From Streptomyces sp. Ru62 (GTDB taxonomy: Bacteria > Actinomycetota > Actinomycetes > Streptomycetales > Streptomycetaceae): 64,000 nt of DNA. The DNA lies in the NCBI RefSeq assembly GCF_002920615.1, contig NZ_PQSU01000038.1, forward strand, positions 21,836 to 85,835, written 5' to 3'. The translations under genes and the position numbers were made by a program. Within the stretch, counting starts at the first letter, position 1; every line of letters begins with the position of its first letter. The notes under the pieces were generated by a model, which saw nothing but the letters and a program-made list of their open reading frames with translations, made no database searches and was not told the origin of the DNA. Below are positions 36,518-45,509 of this stretch, piece by piece.

Positions 36518-36768
36518 GCGGCGGCGCCGCCCTGATGGGCGCGAATCTTCGCCCAGGCGTCCCGGCCGACCTGCTGAACCTGCTCGGTGTACTCAATGCC
36601 GAGCTCACGAGCCGCCTCGGCAGCACGCTGCTCCCGCTCGCTCTCCGTGAGCTCGCGTGTGGCGAGCTCTTCCAGCAGCTGCGTGATGGTGGTGCCGCGC
36701 TCCTCGGCGAGAACACGCAACCGATCGCGCACTTCCTCGCTGGTCTTGATACTCGTCGGCTTGCTCAT
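36514..36768 (-). CDS. VapB-type antitoxin
   Basis: 84 residues from ATG 36768. The N-terminal region is a ribbon-helix-helix-like DNA-binding segment (TSIKTSEEVRDRLRVLAEER then GTTITQLLEELATRE). The rest is a charged helix that would wrap the toxin. It is directly followed by the PIN gene with ATGA overlap. A perfect palindrome 9 bases upstream of its start overlaps the -10 region, the expected autoregulatory operator. The mRNA may be leaderless, since TAGAAT lies 7 bases from the ATG. Confidence 0.88.
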   Translation of the reverse strand: MSKPTSIKTSEEVRDRLRVLAEERGTTITQLLEELATRELTESEREQRAAEAARELGIEYTEQVQQVGRDAWAKIRAHQGGAAA

Positions 36769-36776
36769 ACCATCCA

Positions 36777-36793
36777 TTCTACCGCCGGTAGAA
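36777..36793 (-). promoter_or_regulatory. Toxin-antitoxin operator
   Basis: TTCTACCGCCGGTAGAA has perfect 8-bp arms. On the minus strand its last bases plus one form TAGAAT, a -10 box 7 bases before the antitoxin ATG, so bound antitoxin would block transcription directly. No good -35 box is seen. Confidence 0.7.
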
Positions 36794-36809
36794 CCGCGGG
36801 GACAGAGAA

Positions 36810-37330
36810 CCGTCGTGCCACCCTCCGCTGCCGTCCAGCCGTGCCTGCGCTGCCCGGCCCCGGCCCCGCCGCCCGCCAGCCCGTGCCGTGCGTCCACGCC
36901 CGTCCGCCGGGCTGTGGCGGTCCGCTGTCCGGAGCGTGCCGTCCCCGCCCGTCGTCCCGGGCCGCCCGCACCGCGCGGTCCCGGCCGTGCCAGTCGCGCC
37001 AGCCGTGCCGGGGCGGGCCCGGCCGTCCGAGCGGAACGTCGAGCTCAGGCAGGAGCCGCCGCGGCCGCTTCGGCTGCTCGGCGCTGCAGGGAGCCTTCAC
37101 AGCTCGGGTTTCCCAGGGAACGGCGGCTTTCCCGGACTTCTCGGGCATCGGCACGCAGTCCTTGCGGGTGGCCGGTGCGTTCGGGCCGCTTTCGGGTGCC
37201 CGGCCCCTGCCCAACGTCCGGCCGTGGGCACGGACACGGCGCCTGACCCGAGCGTGTGCCGCTTCAAGCGCTGCAAGGCAGGCTCCGTCAGTATCGCGGC
37301 AGCTTGCCGACCTGCGGGGCGAGCAGCTCA
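36810..37330. repeat. Low-complexity GC-rich tract
   Basis: C-rich, CGTGCC/GCCCG-type sequence without protein-like frames. The same style recurs at about 61010-61360 and 63470-64000. Confidence 0.5.
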
Positions 37331-37693
37331 CGTGCCGGAGAACGCCGTCATGGAACACGAGCTCTGAGCTGGCGGCCAGCTGCTCCCGCGCACTCTGATG
37401 CCTGGCCTTCGCCGACCGAACCTCCCGAAGGAGATGGTCTTCCTGAGGGAGCGGAAATCGCTGGTGCACCGCGCATCAGAACAGGTCGCGAACGGGGTCG
37501 TGTGTGCCGAAGGCACGGGCGCCGGCGTCCTCGATGAGGCTACAGAAGGCTTCTTCATGGTCGTGCAGGGTGCCGGGGGGACGGTTGTTTGTCTCTGTTC
37601 CAGCGGGGCCGGCCTGAGCCGTCGATGGCGGGCCGGGGGATCGGGGTCAGCCAGTATTCGCTGGTGATGACGCGGGCGGTGCCGTCATCGCGG
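37331..37693. other. Degraded interval, no gene called
   Basis: A minus-strand frame has protein-like character around an in-frame TGA (VRDLF, stop, then PQEDHLLREVRSAKARHQS) but has no recognisable family and no proper ends. Confidence 0.35.
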
Positions 37694-38959
37694 TCATGCG
37701 CGAGGGCCTGAGGGCAGTCGTTGCTGCTGTTCTCCCGCGCCAAGAAGCACGGTGGGTGACTGCAACGCGTCGGCGATCGAGCGGATCTTGCCCACCTCGC
37801 CCGCGATCAGCTGGCGGCCGTGCCGTTTCACCTCGGCGGGAATGACGGTGCTGTCTGTCAGCCAGCGCATGATCAAGGCGTGGTAGATGGAATCGTCGTC
37901 GATGGACCGTCGCAGGGGCTCGGCCAGACGGTATCGGAACGTCAGCGACGTCAGAGCGAACGGGTCCACCATGGTGCGGCCGCATCGTGGACAGCCGGCG
38001 TTGCCGGTCTGCTCCACCGGGCGCAGGACTCTAAAGCCGCAGTGATCACAAACGAGCTGGACGACACGCAGGACGAGGCGCCGCCGCAGTGCCCACCGCA
38101 GCCAGGCTTCCGCGACCGAGCGTTTCCCGCCCAGCGCTGCGCTGAGGGAGCTGAGATCGAATGCGCCCGAGGTCTCGGCATCATGGCTGACGTTGATGCC
38201 CGCGAGCAGTTCGGAGAACTGCGCCATCGCGGCGTCGGGATCTTCCTGAGCTGCGGCTACCTGCCTGGCCAGACGATCCGCCCGCGCCTTGAACCAGCTC
38301 ATGGATGTGATTGCCGCACTGGAGTACAGCAGTGAGAGCAGGCCACGATGAGCCAGCCAGCGAACCCCGTGCGCACCGCCGGCGAGTTCGGTCAGCGCGA
38401 CGGCATGCTGGCCAGGAACGGACTCTCACACCGTCAGACCGTGTTCACGCGCGGCCGCCTCCAAGGGAGTCCACGTTTGCGGCCACTGCACTTCGGCAAC
38501 GCCCGCCCCTGACGCACTGACGATGGCGCCGCCCTCGCCGTACGCCGGGTACACCGACCAGCGCCCACCGCGTAGCGGTACCAACGAAGGCAGCGGCTGC
38601 CGATCGACCTCGACCGTGACACGGACCGACTGGGCCGTGTTCACCAGAGCCAGCAGCACCCGGTCGTCCTCGGTAAGTGTCGGCGCCAGCGCGCGGCCGG
38701 CGGCGAAGGTCAGCGGCATGCTGGAACTCCGGGCCAGGGGCGCGGGAGTAGGGACAAGCACATCGCAAGGGCTGAGGGCGTAAACCGGACGGTGGGGCAG
38801 AGCGCGCCCCACAGCCTCAAGCTCCTCCTGCGGCAGTGTGGCCGAGGTGAGCACCATCATGGGCGCCGCACCGGTCACCCAGAACGGCTGACGAGCGACG
38901 GTTTCGATCCTCGCTTCCACCTCGGCGCCATCCAGTTCCCCAGCCGGGGTACGCGACAC
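37694..38959 (-). pseudogene. Zinc-ribbon protein of unknown family, split by an in-frame TGA
   Basis: From GTG 38959 the frame gives 177 residues (FWVTGAAPMMVLTSATLPQE, WSVYPAYGEGGAIVSASGAG, TWTPLEAAAREHGLTV), a TGA at 38428-38426, and then continues in the same frame for 243 residues to 37694. The intervening 41 codons read as protein (ALTELAGGAHGVRWLAHRGL). The second part has a zinc ribbon: LVCDHCGFRVL and GCPRCGRTMVDP, then TFRYRLAEPLRRSIDDDSIY. It is probably one gene of at least 420 codons with a nonsense codon; ATG 38302 could also restart translation. The GTG start lacks a ribosome site and follows the monooxygenase stop by 24 bases, so the N-terminus may be missing too. Function unknown. 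Confidence 0.6.
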
Positions 38960-38983
38960 CGGCAGATCATTTGACGACAGACC

Positions 38984-40471
38984 CTAGTCGGGTGAAGGGG
39001 CTGCAGAGCTGGAGCCCTGTGTGCCGCACCATTCGGTCAATGCTTTGCGGGCCGCGTCGATGCGATGTTCAGGTGACTCGTCCGAGATGGCCCATGCGAT
39101 ATAGGCGTCTGGTCTGACCAGAACACTCTTTTTGGTAGTGCCCCTCGGGGATACGATCTCCACCTCGCCGGCCCACTCTGTGATCAGTGAGGGGAAGCGT
39201 TCCGTGTCGGACGGTGTGACAAGGACGAACCGTCGCTTACGGAGGGCTTCGTAGAGTCTGCGTCCGTCGCTGAGGGGGACGTCAGGTGCCCGCTTCCCGA
39301 CTAGGGGATGCGCGCCGACCGCGGCGGCGTAGGAAATGTCGATTCCCGAGATTGCCATGGCCAGTCGTCGGGCCACTGGTGGGGTTTGCAGCACCGTACG
39401 CGCTGACAAGTCACGGAGGCCGCACAATGCCCGTGGTGTGGTGAGGACGCCGCGGAGCAGTGCCCCGCTCATCCGCAGAACCCGGCGTCCCACCGGGTGC
39501 CGTTCGTTCTGATAGCTGTCGAGCAGGGTGTCTGGTGCGCGGCCACGCTGAACGGCTGCGAGTTTCCAGCTCAGGTTTGCGGAGTCCTGGATGCTGGTGT
39601 TGAGGCCCATGCCCCCGGCCGGGGAATGGACGTGGGCGGCGTCGCCGACGAGGAATACTCGGCCTACTCGGTAGCGGGGTGACTGGCGTTCGTCGCTGTG
39701 GAATCTGGAGAGCCAGCGAGGGTCGTGCATGCCGAAGTCGCTGCCGAGCGCCTGGCGGGCGACGTCTTTGATTTCTTCCAGATCGACCGATGCGTTGTCG
39801 GGCATGGGGTGGTGGCGATTCCAGGCCATGACCCTGAACCAGCCGTCGCCGAACGGGACGACAATGGCGAAGGCGTCTCCGGTCGCTGCCACGGTGGGCG
39901 GCTTCTTCGGCGGATCAGCCATCCGGACGTCTGCGAGCATCATGGAGCGAACGGCGGAGCGGCCGGGGAATGGGAGGCCGAGGGACTGGCGCACGCAGCT
40001 GTTTCGTCCGTCTGCGCCGACGACGTAGTCTGCGCGCAGCCTGTGTTCAGTGCCGGCTGGTGTCTTCACGGTGACATCGACACCGCTCGGGTCTTGCTGG
40101 ACGCCAGTCACTTCGTGGGCCCGCATGATGTTCACGCCGTGTGTCAGGGCGCGGGACAGGAGCAGTCGCTCGGTGTTGTACTGGGGCGTCACGAGCACGT
40201 GGGGGTAACGGGTCGGCAGGTGCGACAGATCGATCCGCAGGAATTGCAAGATCGGGTTGCGGAGGCCGGTCAGAAGCAGGTCGTCGGCCAGGCCGCGGGC
40301 GTCCAGTTGCTCCATCGTTCGGGCGTGAACGGCGAATGCGCGTGTCAGCTGAGACTCCCCTTCTCGCCGTTCCACCACGGTGCAGCGCACTCCGGCCTCG
40401 GCCAGGTCACCTGCGAGCAGCAACCCCGCTGGACCAGCACCGACGACCAGCACCTCAACGTCGGATCCCAT
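38984..40471 (-). CDS. FAD-dependent aromatic monooxygenase (UbiH/PHBH-like)
   Basis: 495 residues from ATG 40471, chosen because GGAGGG lies 6 bases upstream. FAD motifs: VLVVGAGPAGLLLAGDLAEA at the start, the DG motif in VVGADGRNSCVRQSLGL, and the GD motif in VFLVGDAAHVHSPAGGMGLN. The C-terminal thioredoxin-like domain (RFVLVTPSDTERFPSLITEW) is typical of polyketide/rifampicin-type hydroxylases. It would hydroxylate an aromatic substrate with NAD(P)H and O2. No polyketide genes are nearby, so a catabolic or detoxifying role is equally likely. Confidence 0.93.
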   Translation of the reverse strand: MGSDVEVLVVGAGPAGLLLAGDLAEAGVRCTVVERREGESQLTRAFAVHARTMEQLDARGLADDLLLTGLRNPILQFLRIDLSHLPTRYPHVLVTPQYNTERLLLSRALTHGVNIMRAHEVTGVQQDPSGVDVTVKTPAGTEHRLRADYVVGADGRNSCVRQSLGLPFPGRSAVRSMMLADVRMADPPKKPPTVAATGDAFAIVVPFGDGWFRVMAWNRHHPMPDNASVDLEEIKDVARQALGSDFGMHDPRWLSRFHSDERQSPRYRVGRVFLVGDAAHVHSPAGGMGLNTSIQDSANLSWKLAAVQRGRAPDTLLDSYQNERHPVGRRVLRMSGALLRGVLTTPRALCGLRDLSARTVLQTPPVARRLAMAISGIDISYAAAVGAHPLVGKRAPDVPLSDGRRLYEALRKRRFVLVTPSDTERFPSLITEWAGEVEIVSPRGTTKKSVLVRPDAYIAWAISDESPEHRIDAARKALTEWCGTQGSSSAAPSPD

Positions 40472-40838
40472 GTCCTGCCCTCCGCGTGTCACAGAACGAG
40501 TAATAACGACCGTGATCACCTGGCTGCCGTCCGCCACCGGTGGTGATGTTCAGGGCGGGTGGGTGACTGTGCCCGGGAGCTCACTCGATGAGTGGCGTAA
40601 CCGGTGCATTCTCCTGACCGTGGATGTGCCCGCGGCATGTCAGGACCACCGTACGAGACAGACCACTTCCTCGCCTGTCAGGCAACGACCGTCCCACTCG
40701 TTCCGAAGCGGTGGTTCCAGACGCGCTGAATCGCTGCCCCGCAATTAGTGTGGACCTCATGCGGCGCCGCTTTCCCGTCACATCCCCGGAGGGCATGACG
40801 TAAGGGGCCCGCGAGCGGACATCGAGAGGAGCGCAACC
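40472..40838. other. Divergent intergenic region
   Basis: It separates the monooxygenase and hydrolase starts and must carry both promoters. No strong inverted repeat was found. Confidence 0.4.
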
Positions 40839-41666
40839 ATGCCCTTCGCCACCGCCAAGGACGGCACGCAGATCTTCTACAAGGACTGGGGCTCGGGCCA
40901 GCCCGTGCTCTTCTCCCACGGCTGGCCGCTCACCGCCGACGCCTGGGACCCCCAGATGAAACTCATGGTGGACAACGGATTCCGCGCCATCGCTCACGAC
41001 CGGCGCGGCGGCGGCCGCTCCGGTCAGCCCTGGGACGGCAATAACCTCGACACGTACGCCGACGACCTGGCCGCGGTCATCGAAACCGAAGACCTGCACG
41101 ACGTCATTCTGGTCGGGCACTCCACCGGCGGCGGCGAAGTCACCCGCTACATCGGCCGGCACGGCACGGCACGGGTCGCCAAGCTGGTCCTGCTCGGCGC
41201 GATCCCGCCGCTGATGCTGAAGACGGAAGCCAACCCCGAGGGCCTGCCGATCGAGGTGTTCGACGAGATCCGCCAGGGTGTGCTCACAGACCGCTCGCAG
41301 TACTACAAGGACCTCAGTGCCCCGTTCTACGGTGCCAACCGTGAGGGCTCGACCGTCTCCCAGGGAACGCGTGACGAATTCTGGCTCTGGAGCATGACCG
41401 TCGGCATCAAGGGCGCCTACGACTGCATCAAGGCGTTCTCCGAGACGGACACGACCGAGGACCTGAAGAAGGTCGATGTGCCGACACTGATCGTGCACGG
41501 CGACGACGACCAGATCGTGCCCATCGTCTCCGCGGGCGCCAAATCATCCAAGATCGTCAAGGACGCGCAGTACAAGGTCTACGAGGGCGCGCCTCATGGC
41601 CTTGCGATGGTGCCCAAGTACGCCGAGATCTTCGACAGGGACCTGCTTGAGTTCGCGCGTAGTTAG
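40839..41666 (+). CDS. Alpha/beta hydrolase, non-heme chloroperoxidase-like
   Basis: 275 residues with GAGAGGAG 10 bases upstream. Catalytic triad: Ser in VGHSTGGGEVTRYIGRHG, Asp in TLIVHGDDDQIVP, His in YEGAPHGLAMV. The oxyanion block is LFSHGWPLTADAWDPQM. The pattern matches cofactor-free haloperoxidases/esterases (Cpo, BPO-type). In vivo these likely act as esterases or perhydrolases; chlorination is a side reaction. Monocistronic. Confidence 0.95.
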   Translation: MPFATAKDGTQIFYKDWGSGQPVLFSHGWPLTADAWDPQMKLMVDNGFRAIAHDRRGGGRSGQPWDGNNLDTYADDLAAVIETEDLHDVILVGHSTGGGEVTRYIGRHGTARVAKLVLLGAIPPLMLKTEANPEGLPIEVFDEIRQGVLTDRSQYYKDLSAPFYGANREGSTVSQGTRDEFWLWSMTVGIKGAYDCIKAFSETDTTEDLKKVDVPTLIVHGDDDQIVPIVSAGAKSSKIVKDAQYKVYEGAPHGLAMVPKYAEIFDRDLLEFARS

Positions 41667-41835
41667 CGCCGTCCCCCGGTCCTGGGTCAACGGCGGCGCT
41701 GCCGTTAACCCAGGACACTGCCAGCCAGTGGCGCTGTGAATTGACCGCCTGGGAGCACGGTTCAAAGATGTCCCGGGCGACCATGTCCGGAGCGCCTGAG
41801 ACTGGCTCGGCAGCCTGGGCGATCGGTTCGCCGTG

Positions 41836-42279
41836 TCAGCCGATCGGGCTTGCGCCCTGCTGGAAGACGTTGATGAGGTTTCCGTCGTTGTCGCGGATCG
41901 CGGTCGAGATGCTGCCGTCGCCGAGGTCCATCTGCTCCCAGACGGTCGTCACGCCCAGGTCACGGAAGGTGCGGGTCACGCTGGCGAGGTCCTCGACGCG
42001 GAAGACCAGGGCCTTGTTGCCGATCGGGCGGATGTGGGCGGGGGGCTCTGCCATCAGTTCGGGGATCCGCACACCGTCCGCGGGCTGGAGGAGCTCGAGC
42101 CGGAATCCGGGGCCCTCCAGGAAGGCGACGTCCGCTCCGATGGCGTCGAAGCGGGACCTCGCCAGCAGTGTGAGGCCGAACACCCGGTTCCACCACTGGA
42201 TCGACGCGTCGAGGTCACTGACGGAAATCGTCACGTTGTGGAGGCTGTAGGGGAAGGGCGGCTGGGCAGCGGTGGTCAT
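41836..42279 (-). CDS. VOC-superfamily (glyoxalase-like) protein
   Basis: 147 residues from ATG 42279, spaced 8 bases from GAGAAG; a GTG three codons upstream is less well placed. VOC features: LHNVTISVSDLDASIQWWNR at the start and STAIRDNDGNLINVFQQG with the metal-ligand region at the end. Substrate unknown. About 175 bases upstream lies operator copy A, which is shared with the promoter of the SDR gene at 43809, so all are probably under the TetR protein at 42882. Confidence 0.92.
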   Translation of the reverse strand: MTTAAQPPFPYSLHNVTISVSDLDASIQWWNRVFGLTLLARSRFDAIGADVAFLEGPGFRLELLQPADGVRIPELMAEPPAHIRPIGNKALVFRVEDLASVTRTFRDLGVTTVWEQMDLGDGSISTAIRDNDGNLINVFQQGASPIG

Positions 42280-42453
42280 GGTGATCACTTCTCGTGGGGC
42301 GAGTGCAGGCGTTTGCGGTGGAGCACGCGAGACCCCTCGCGCATTCCGCCCGGCTTCTCTGTGCCGTGCAGCGGGACAGTCTGTGCCCGTCTGCCGCCGA
42401 CCCGACGTCTACTTGCAATAGCGAATCCGCAGGTCGTAGGCCAAACGTAGACC

Positions 42454-42476
42454 TTATGGACCGTACAGTCAAGAAC
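42454..42476 (+). promoter_or_regulatory. TetR operator, copy A
   Basis: Starts TTATGGAC, has a GTAC centre (CCGTACAGTC at 42461-42470) and ends AAGAAC. Twenty of 23 positions match copy B at 43695-43717 (reverse strand). The core GAC-N-GTAC-N-GTC is palindromic, as for many TetR sites. It lies 175 bases upstream of the VOC gene. Confidence 0.75.
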
Positions 42477-42881
42477 TTATGTCCTCTTCAGGTGTATTGC
42501 GAAGTCAGTGGATCAATGCACCAGTTCGCCAATCGCCGTCGGCGTGCGGAAGTGAGGCGCGAACGAGGTCCCGCGCCGACTGGGCAGCCTGGAGACTTTG
42601 CCGTCAGGGCCCGTGCGCAATGGGCTGGCGCCGTCGGCTGCCAGAGCGTCGTCCGGCCCGCGTTGCGGCGCAGTCGATGGCGCAGCCGCCCGGCCGGAGT
42701 GCCTGCTCAAGGCATGGTGAAAGGGACAGGCCGTCAACCGCGCTGGGGCGGGCGCCCGGGGCCAGTCGTGGGGCTGCTCGGAAGGCAGGTAATGCGCGTG
42801 CTCGCAGCCGACTCAAGCGGGCCCACCCGGGTCCCTGCCGGTCGGCACGTCACCTGTGAAGGGTGCCGGCCCGCAGGATGG
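42477..42881. other. About 400 bases without a gene
   Basis: No recognisable coding frame lies between operator copy A and the 3' end of the TetR gene. Confidence 0.4.
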
Positions 42882-43481
42882 TCAGTGTCGGGAGAGCTGC
42901 TTGAGGGCGGCCTGGCTTATCTGCAGCAGAGCTGAGCCGTCCATGCCGGTCTTCGCAAGAAACTCGATGCCTTGCATGACGGCAAGGAGCAGCCGCCCGA
43001 TCTCCTGGGCGCCCGCCCCCGGTTCGACCGTCCCCTCGTCCTGGGCTTCCTTCACGCACGCGATCAGAAGATCTTCGACCGCTTGGTAGCTGCTCCGGGC
43101 CCGGGAGACGACGTCCGGATCATTGCTGTGCAGCTCGGACGTGCTGTTGACCAGAAGGCAGCCGCGCCGCTGCGGGTCCTCCGTGAATCCCTTGGCCACG
43201 CCCTCAATGAGCAGGGTCAGGCGTTCGAAGGCCGTACCGGGCCCGGTCAGGATCGCCCGGACGCCGTTGAGCTGTTCGTCGCGGTAGCCGTCCAGCACGT
43301 GCAGGAACAGCTGCCGCTTGTCACCGAAGGCCCCGTACAGGCTTCCCTTGCCCAGTCCGGTGGCGTCCGTCAGGTCCTGCAGTGACGTAGCCGCGTACCC
43401 CTGATTCCAGAACTGCTCGCGCGCAGACTCCAGAACCTGGTTCTCGTCGAAATTCCGCGGTCGTCCCATGTTCAACAGCAT
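42882..43481 (-). CDS. TetR-family repressor
   Basis: 199 residues from ATG 43481 (AGAAGG 5 bases upstream); the second ATG 4 codons later has no ribosome site. HTH: LQDLTDATGLGKGSLYGAFG, preceded by GRPRNFDENQVLESAREQFW. The C-terminal domain (QRRGCLLVNSTSELHSNDPD) is of the TetR_C_6/AcrR type with the conserved GC-x-x-x-N. It is divergent from an SDR gene and upstream of a VOC gene; two near-identical operator copies flank it. Reactive carbonyls or electrophiles are typical inducers of this subgroup (inference). Confidence 0.93.
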   Translation of the reverse strand: MLLNMGRPRNFDENQVLESAREQFWNQGYAATSLQDLTDATGLGKGSLYGAFGDKRQLFLHVLDGYRDEQLNGVRAILTGPGTAFERLTLLIEGVAKGFTEDPQRRGCLLVNSTSELHSNDPDVVSRARSSYQAVEDLLIACVKEAQDEGTVEPGAGAQEIGRLLLAVMQGIEFLAKTGMDGSALLQISQAALKQLSRH

Positions 43482-43694
43482 ACGCCCTTCTTGACCTATC
43501 GGTCCAAATAGTGGACGCCCGGCTGCATGCGACACACAGGGGGACAGGCTGGGTGGTGGCGGGGTGCGTGGCGCCCGGCTCCCCCCGGCGCCCCGGCGTC
43601 CTAGCGTCCCGGCGGGCGGACCGGCGTCGGCCGGTTCGTCGCCGCTCGGCGGTGTGGATGCAGTCACGTTTTTGCCCGAGCGGTCCATAACTGG

Positions 43695-43717
43695 GTTCTT
43701 TACCGTACAGTCCATAA
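43695..43717 (-). promoter_or_regulatory. TetR operator, copy B
   Basis: On the minus strand it starts TTATGGACTGTACGG and ends AAAGAAC. It lies 91 bases upstream of the SDR start and 213 bases upstream of the TetR start. GGTCCATAA at 43682-43690 is an additional half-site in the same region. Confidence 0.75.
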
Positions 43718-43808
43718 GTGGCCCGGGGCTGTCCGCTCCAGGCAGTAACACTGCAGCGACACGTGGTGCACGACTTTTGGCGTTTGCACCGGACAGGGAT
43801 AAGCGATC

Positions 43809-44558
43809 ATGGGACAGCTTGACGGGAAGACGGCAGTCGTCACCGGAGGCAACAGCGGAATCGGACTGGCCACAGCCAAGCGATTCGTGCGTGAGGGCGC
43901 ACACGTGTTCATCACCGGCCGTCGGCAGGAGGCTCTCGACGCCGCGCTGGCCGAGATCGGTGGGGAAGCCACCGCCGTCCGTGGCGATGTCGCGAATCTC
44001 GCGGACATCGACCGCCTCTACGCGGCTGTCGCCGAGCGGGGCCGGTCCATCGACGTACTGTTCGCCAACGCGGGGGGCGGTGAGTTCGCCGCGCTTGAGC
44101 AGGTCACCGAGGAGCACTTCGACGCCACCTTCAACATCAACGTGCGAGGCATGCTCTTCACCGTTCAGAAGGCAATTCCGCTGCTCAACGACGGCGCCTC
44201 GGTGATCCTGACCGGATCGACTGCTGCCACCTCAGGTGGCGCCGCCTTCGGCGTGTACGCCGCGTCCAAGGCCGCGGTCCGCTCCTTCTCCCGCACATGG
44301 GCCAGCGAACTCAGCGGCCGCGCAATCCGAGTGAACACCCTGGTGCCCGGCCCGATCGTCACCCCGGGCATCACCGGCCTGGCCGCGGACGCCGACCAGG
44401 CCGCGAAGATGAGGGACGCCTTCGCCAGCCAGATACCGCTGGGCCGGATGGGGCACCCGGACGAGGCCGCAGCCGCCGCACTGTTCCTCGCCAGCAATGA
44501 GAGCAGCTTCGTCACCGGATCCGAGCTGTTCGTCGATGGCGGACTCAACCAGATCTGA
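43809..44558 (+). CDS. Short-chain dehydrogenase/reductase
   Basis: 249 residues. Classical SDR: KTAVVTGGNSGIGLATAKRF, Ser in VILTGSTAATSGGAAF, YAASKAAVRSFSRTWASEL with Tyr and Lys, and FVTGSELFVDGGLNQI at the end. It reduces or oxidises an unknown carbonyl with NAD(P). It is divergent from the TetR gene and has operator copy B upstream, so it is probably induced together with the VOC gene. Confidence 0.94.
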   Translation: MGQLDGKTAVVTGGNSGIGLATAKRFVREGAHVFITGRRQEALDAALAEIGGEATAVRGDVANLADIDRLYAAVAERGRSIDVLFANAGGGEFAALEQVTEEHFDATFNINVRGMLFTVQKAIPLLNDGASVILTGSTAATSGGAAFGVYAASKAAVRSFSRTWASELSGRAIRVNTLVPGPIVTPGITGLAADADQAAKMRDAFASQIPLGRMGHPDEAAAAALFLASNESSFVTGSELFVDGGLNQI

Positions 44559-44601
44559 GCGCCGCAAGACGATGCGCTTGCCCGTCCCAGCGAAGATAAG
44601 A

Positions 44602-44624
44602 GTGTGACCGCGTCGCGGTCACAC
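44602..44624. terminator. Stem-loop after the SDR gene
   Basis: GTGTGACCGC and GCGGTCACAC form a perfect 10-bp stem around GTC, 43 bases after the SDR stop. Confidence 0.65.
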
Positions 44625-45509
44625 CGGTAGTCACACCGACCCTTCGGGCGAGCGCAGCCCCGCCGGTGTGCGGGCACACGGCGCCCCCCCGGAATCAGCT
44701 GGGGGCGTGGAGTCGGACGCCGTACACAGAGATGACCAGCAGAGCACCGTCGCCCGGCAGTTTTGGCTAGCGGCGGCGCCGACGACCGTGCGTGCCGCAG
44801 CAGCCACCGAGTTCATCAGCCGTCGGAAACGCCAGAAGACATGGGGCCTCTCCGGCAGGGCATCTCGGCACGAAATACCTCGAGTTCCTCCGTCGCTGCG
44901 GCCATAGGAAAGACGCGTGCTTCTGGGCGCCGGCACCGGCGTAAGCGACATGAGTGGGGCCCGGCCGTGAACGGCCGGGCCCCACTCCTTTGGTCCGTGC
45001 GAGTCAGATCACCACCGCTGACCTCGTCCGCGGCCGCCACCCGCGCGCGAGTAGAGCGTGACGAACCCGAGCAGTCACAGCACCAGGACGGCGGGCACCA
45101 CCCGTCAAGGGGGCTTGACGATGAAACGCACCGAACGAGGCACGTGCGAAAGCTGAACGAGCAGCTGGGGAGACATGGTTGTCGACCTCGTGTGCCATCA
45201 CTTGGTCCACTGTGGCTCCTTCGGTCCATGGCCCGGATGAGAGGACCACGGGATGCCGAACTGCTCAACCGCATCTGCACAAGGGGCGGCGACGGCGGTT
45301 TCGAGCCGGACGCCGGCCTGCCCTCCGCTGCCACGGGCGCCGAGCATGCAGCACGACATCTGATGAACTGGCGCTGCTCGGTCCGCAGAGTTGAACGAGC
45401 CGCACAGCGGAGCCACCCACAGTCCTGTCGTACTGCACGGCACTCGTACGCCCCCTCGCACCGTCGTTCCCGGCGAGCGTTCGCCTCGCAGGAGGCTGTG
45501 AGCGAACTG
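44625..45509. other. Region without recognisable genes
   Basis: About 880 bases on which neither strand shows a known protein motif. It contains the strong palindrome at 44953-44986. Some minus-strand frames (44816-45334) are open but low-complexity. Confidence 0.45.
44953..44986. terminator. Strong palindromic stem
   Basis: AGTGGGGCCCGGCCGT and ACGGCCGGGCCCCACT are perfect 16-bp inverted repeats separated by GA, followed by CCTTTGG. No gene adjoins it on either side, so it terminates an unseen or lost transcript. Confidence 0.7.

Noticed and set aside
37331..37620. Minus-strand frame with PQEDHLLREVRSAKARHQS and an in-frame TGA
   Set aside because: Looks partly protein-like but has no family, no start and no clear limits, so it was not called as a gene.
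24884..40755. ATTAGTGTGGA near the starts of the MmyB-type gene and the hydrolase gene
   Set aside because: An 11-base match is expected by chance in 64 kb, and the positions relative to the starts differ.
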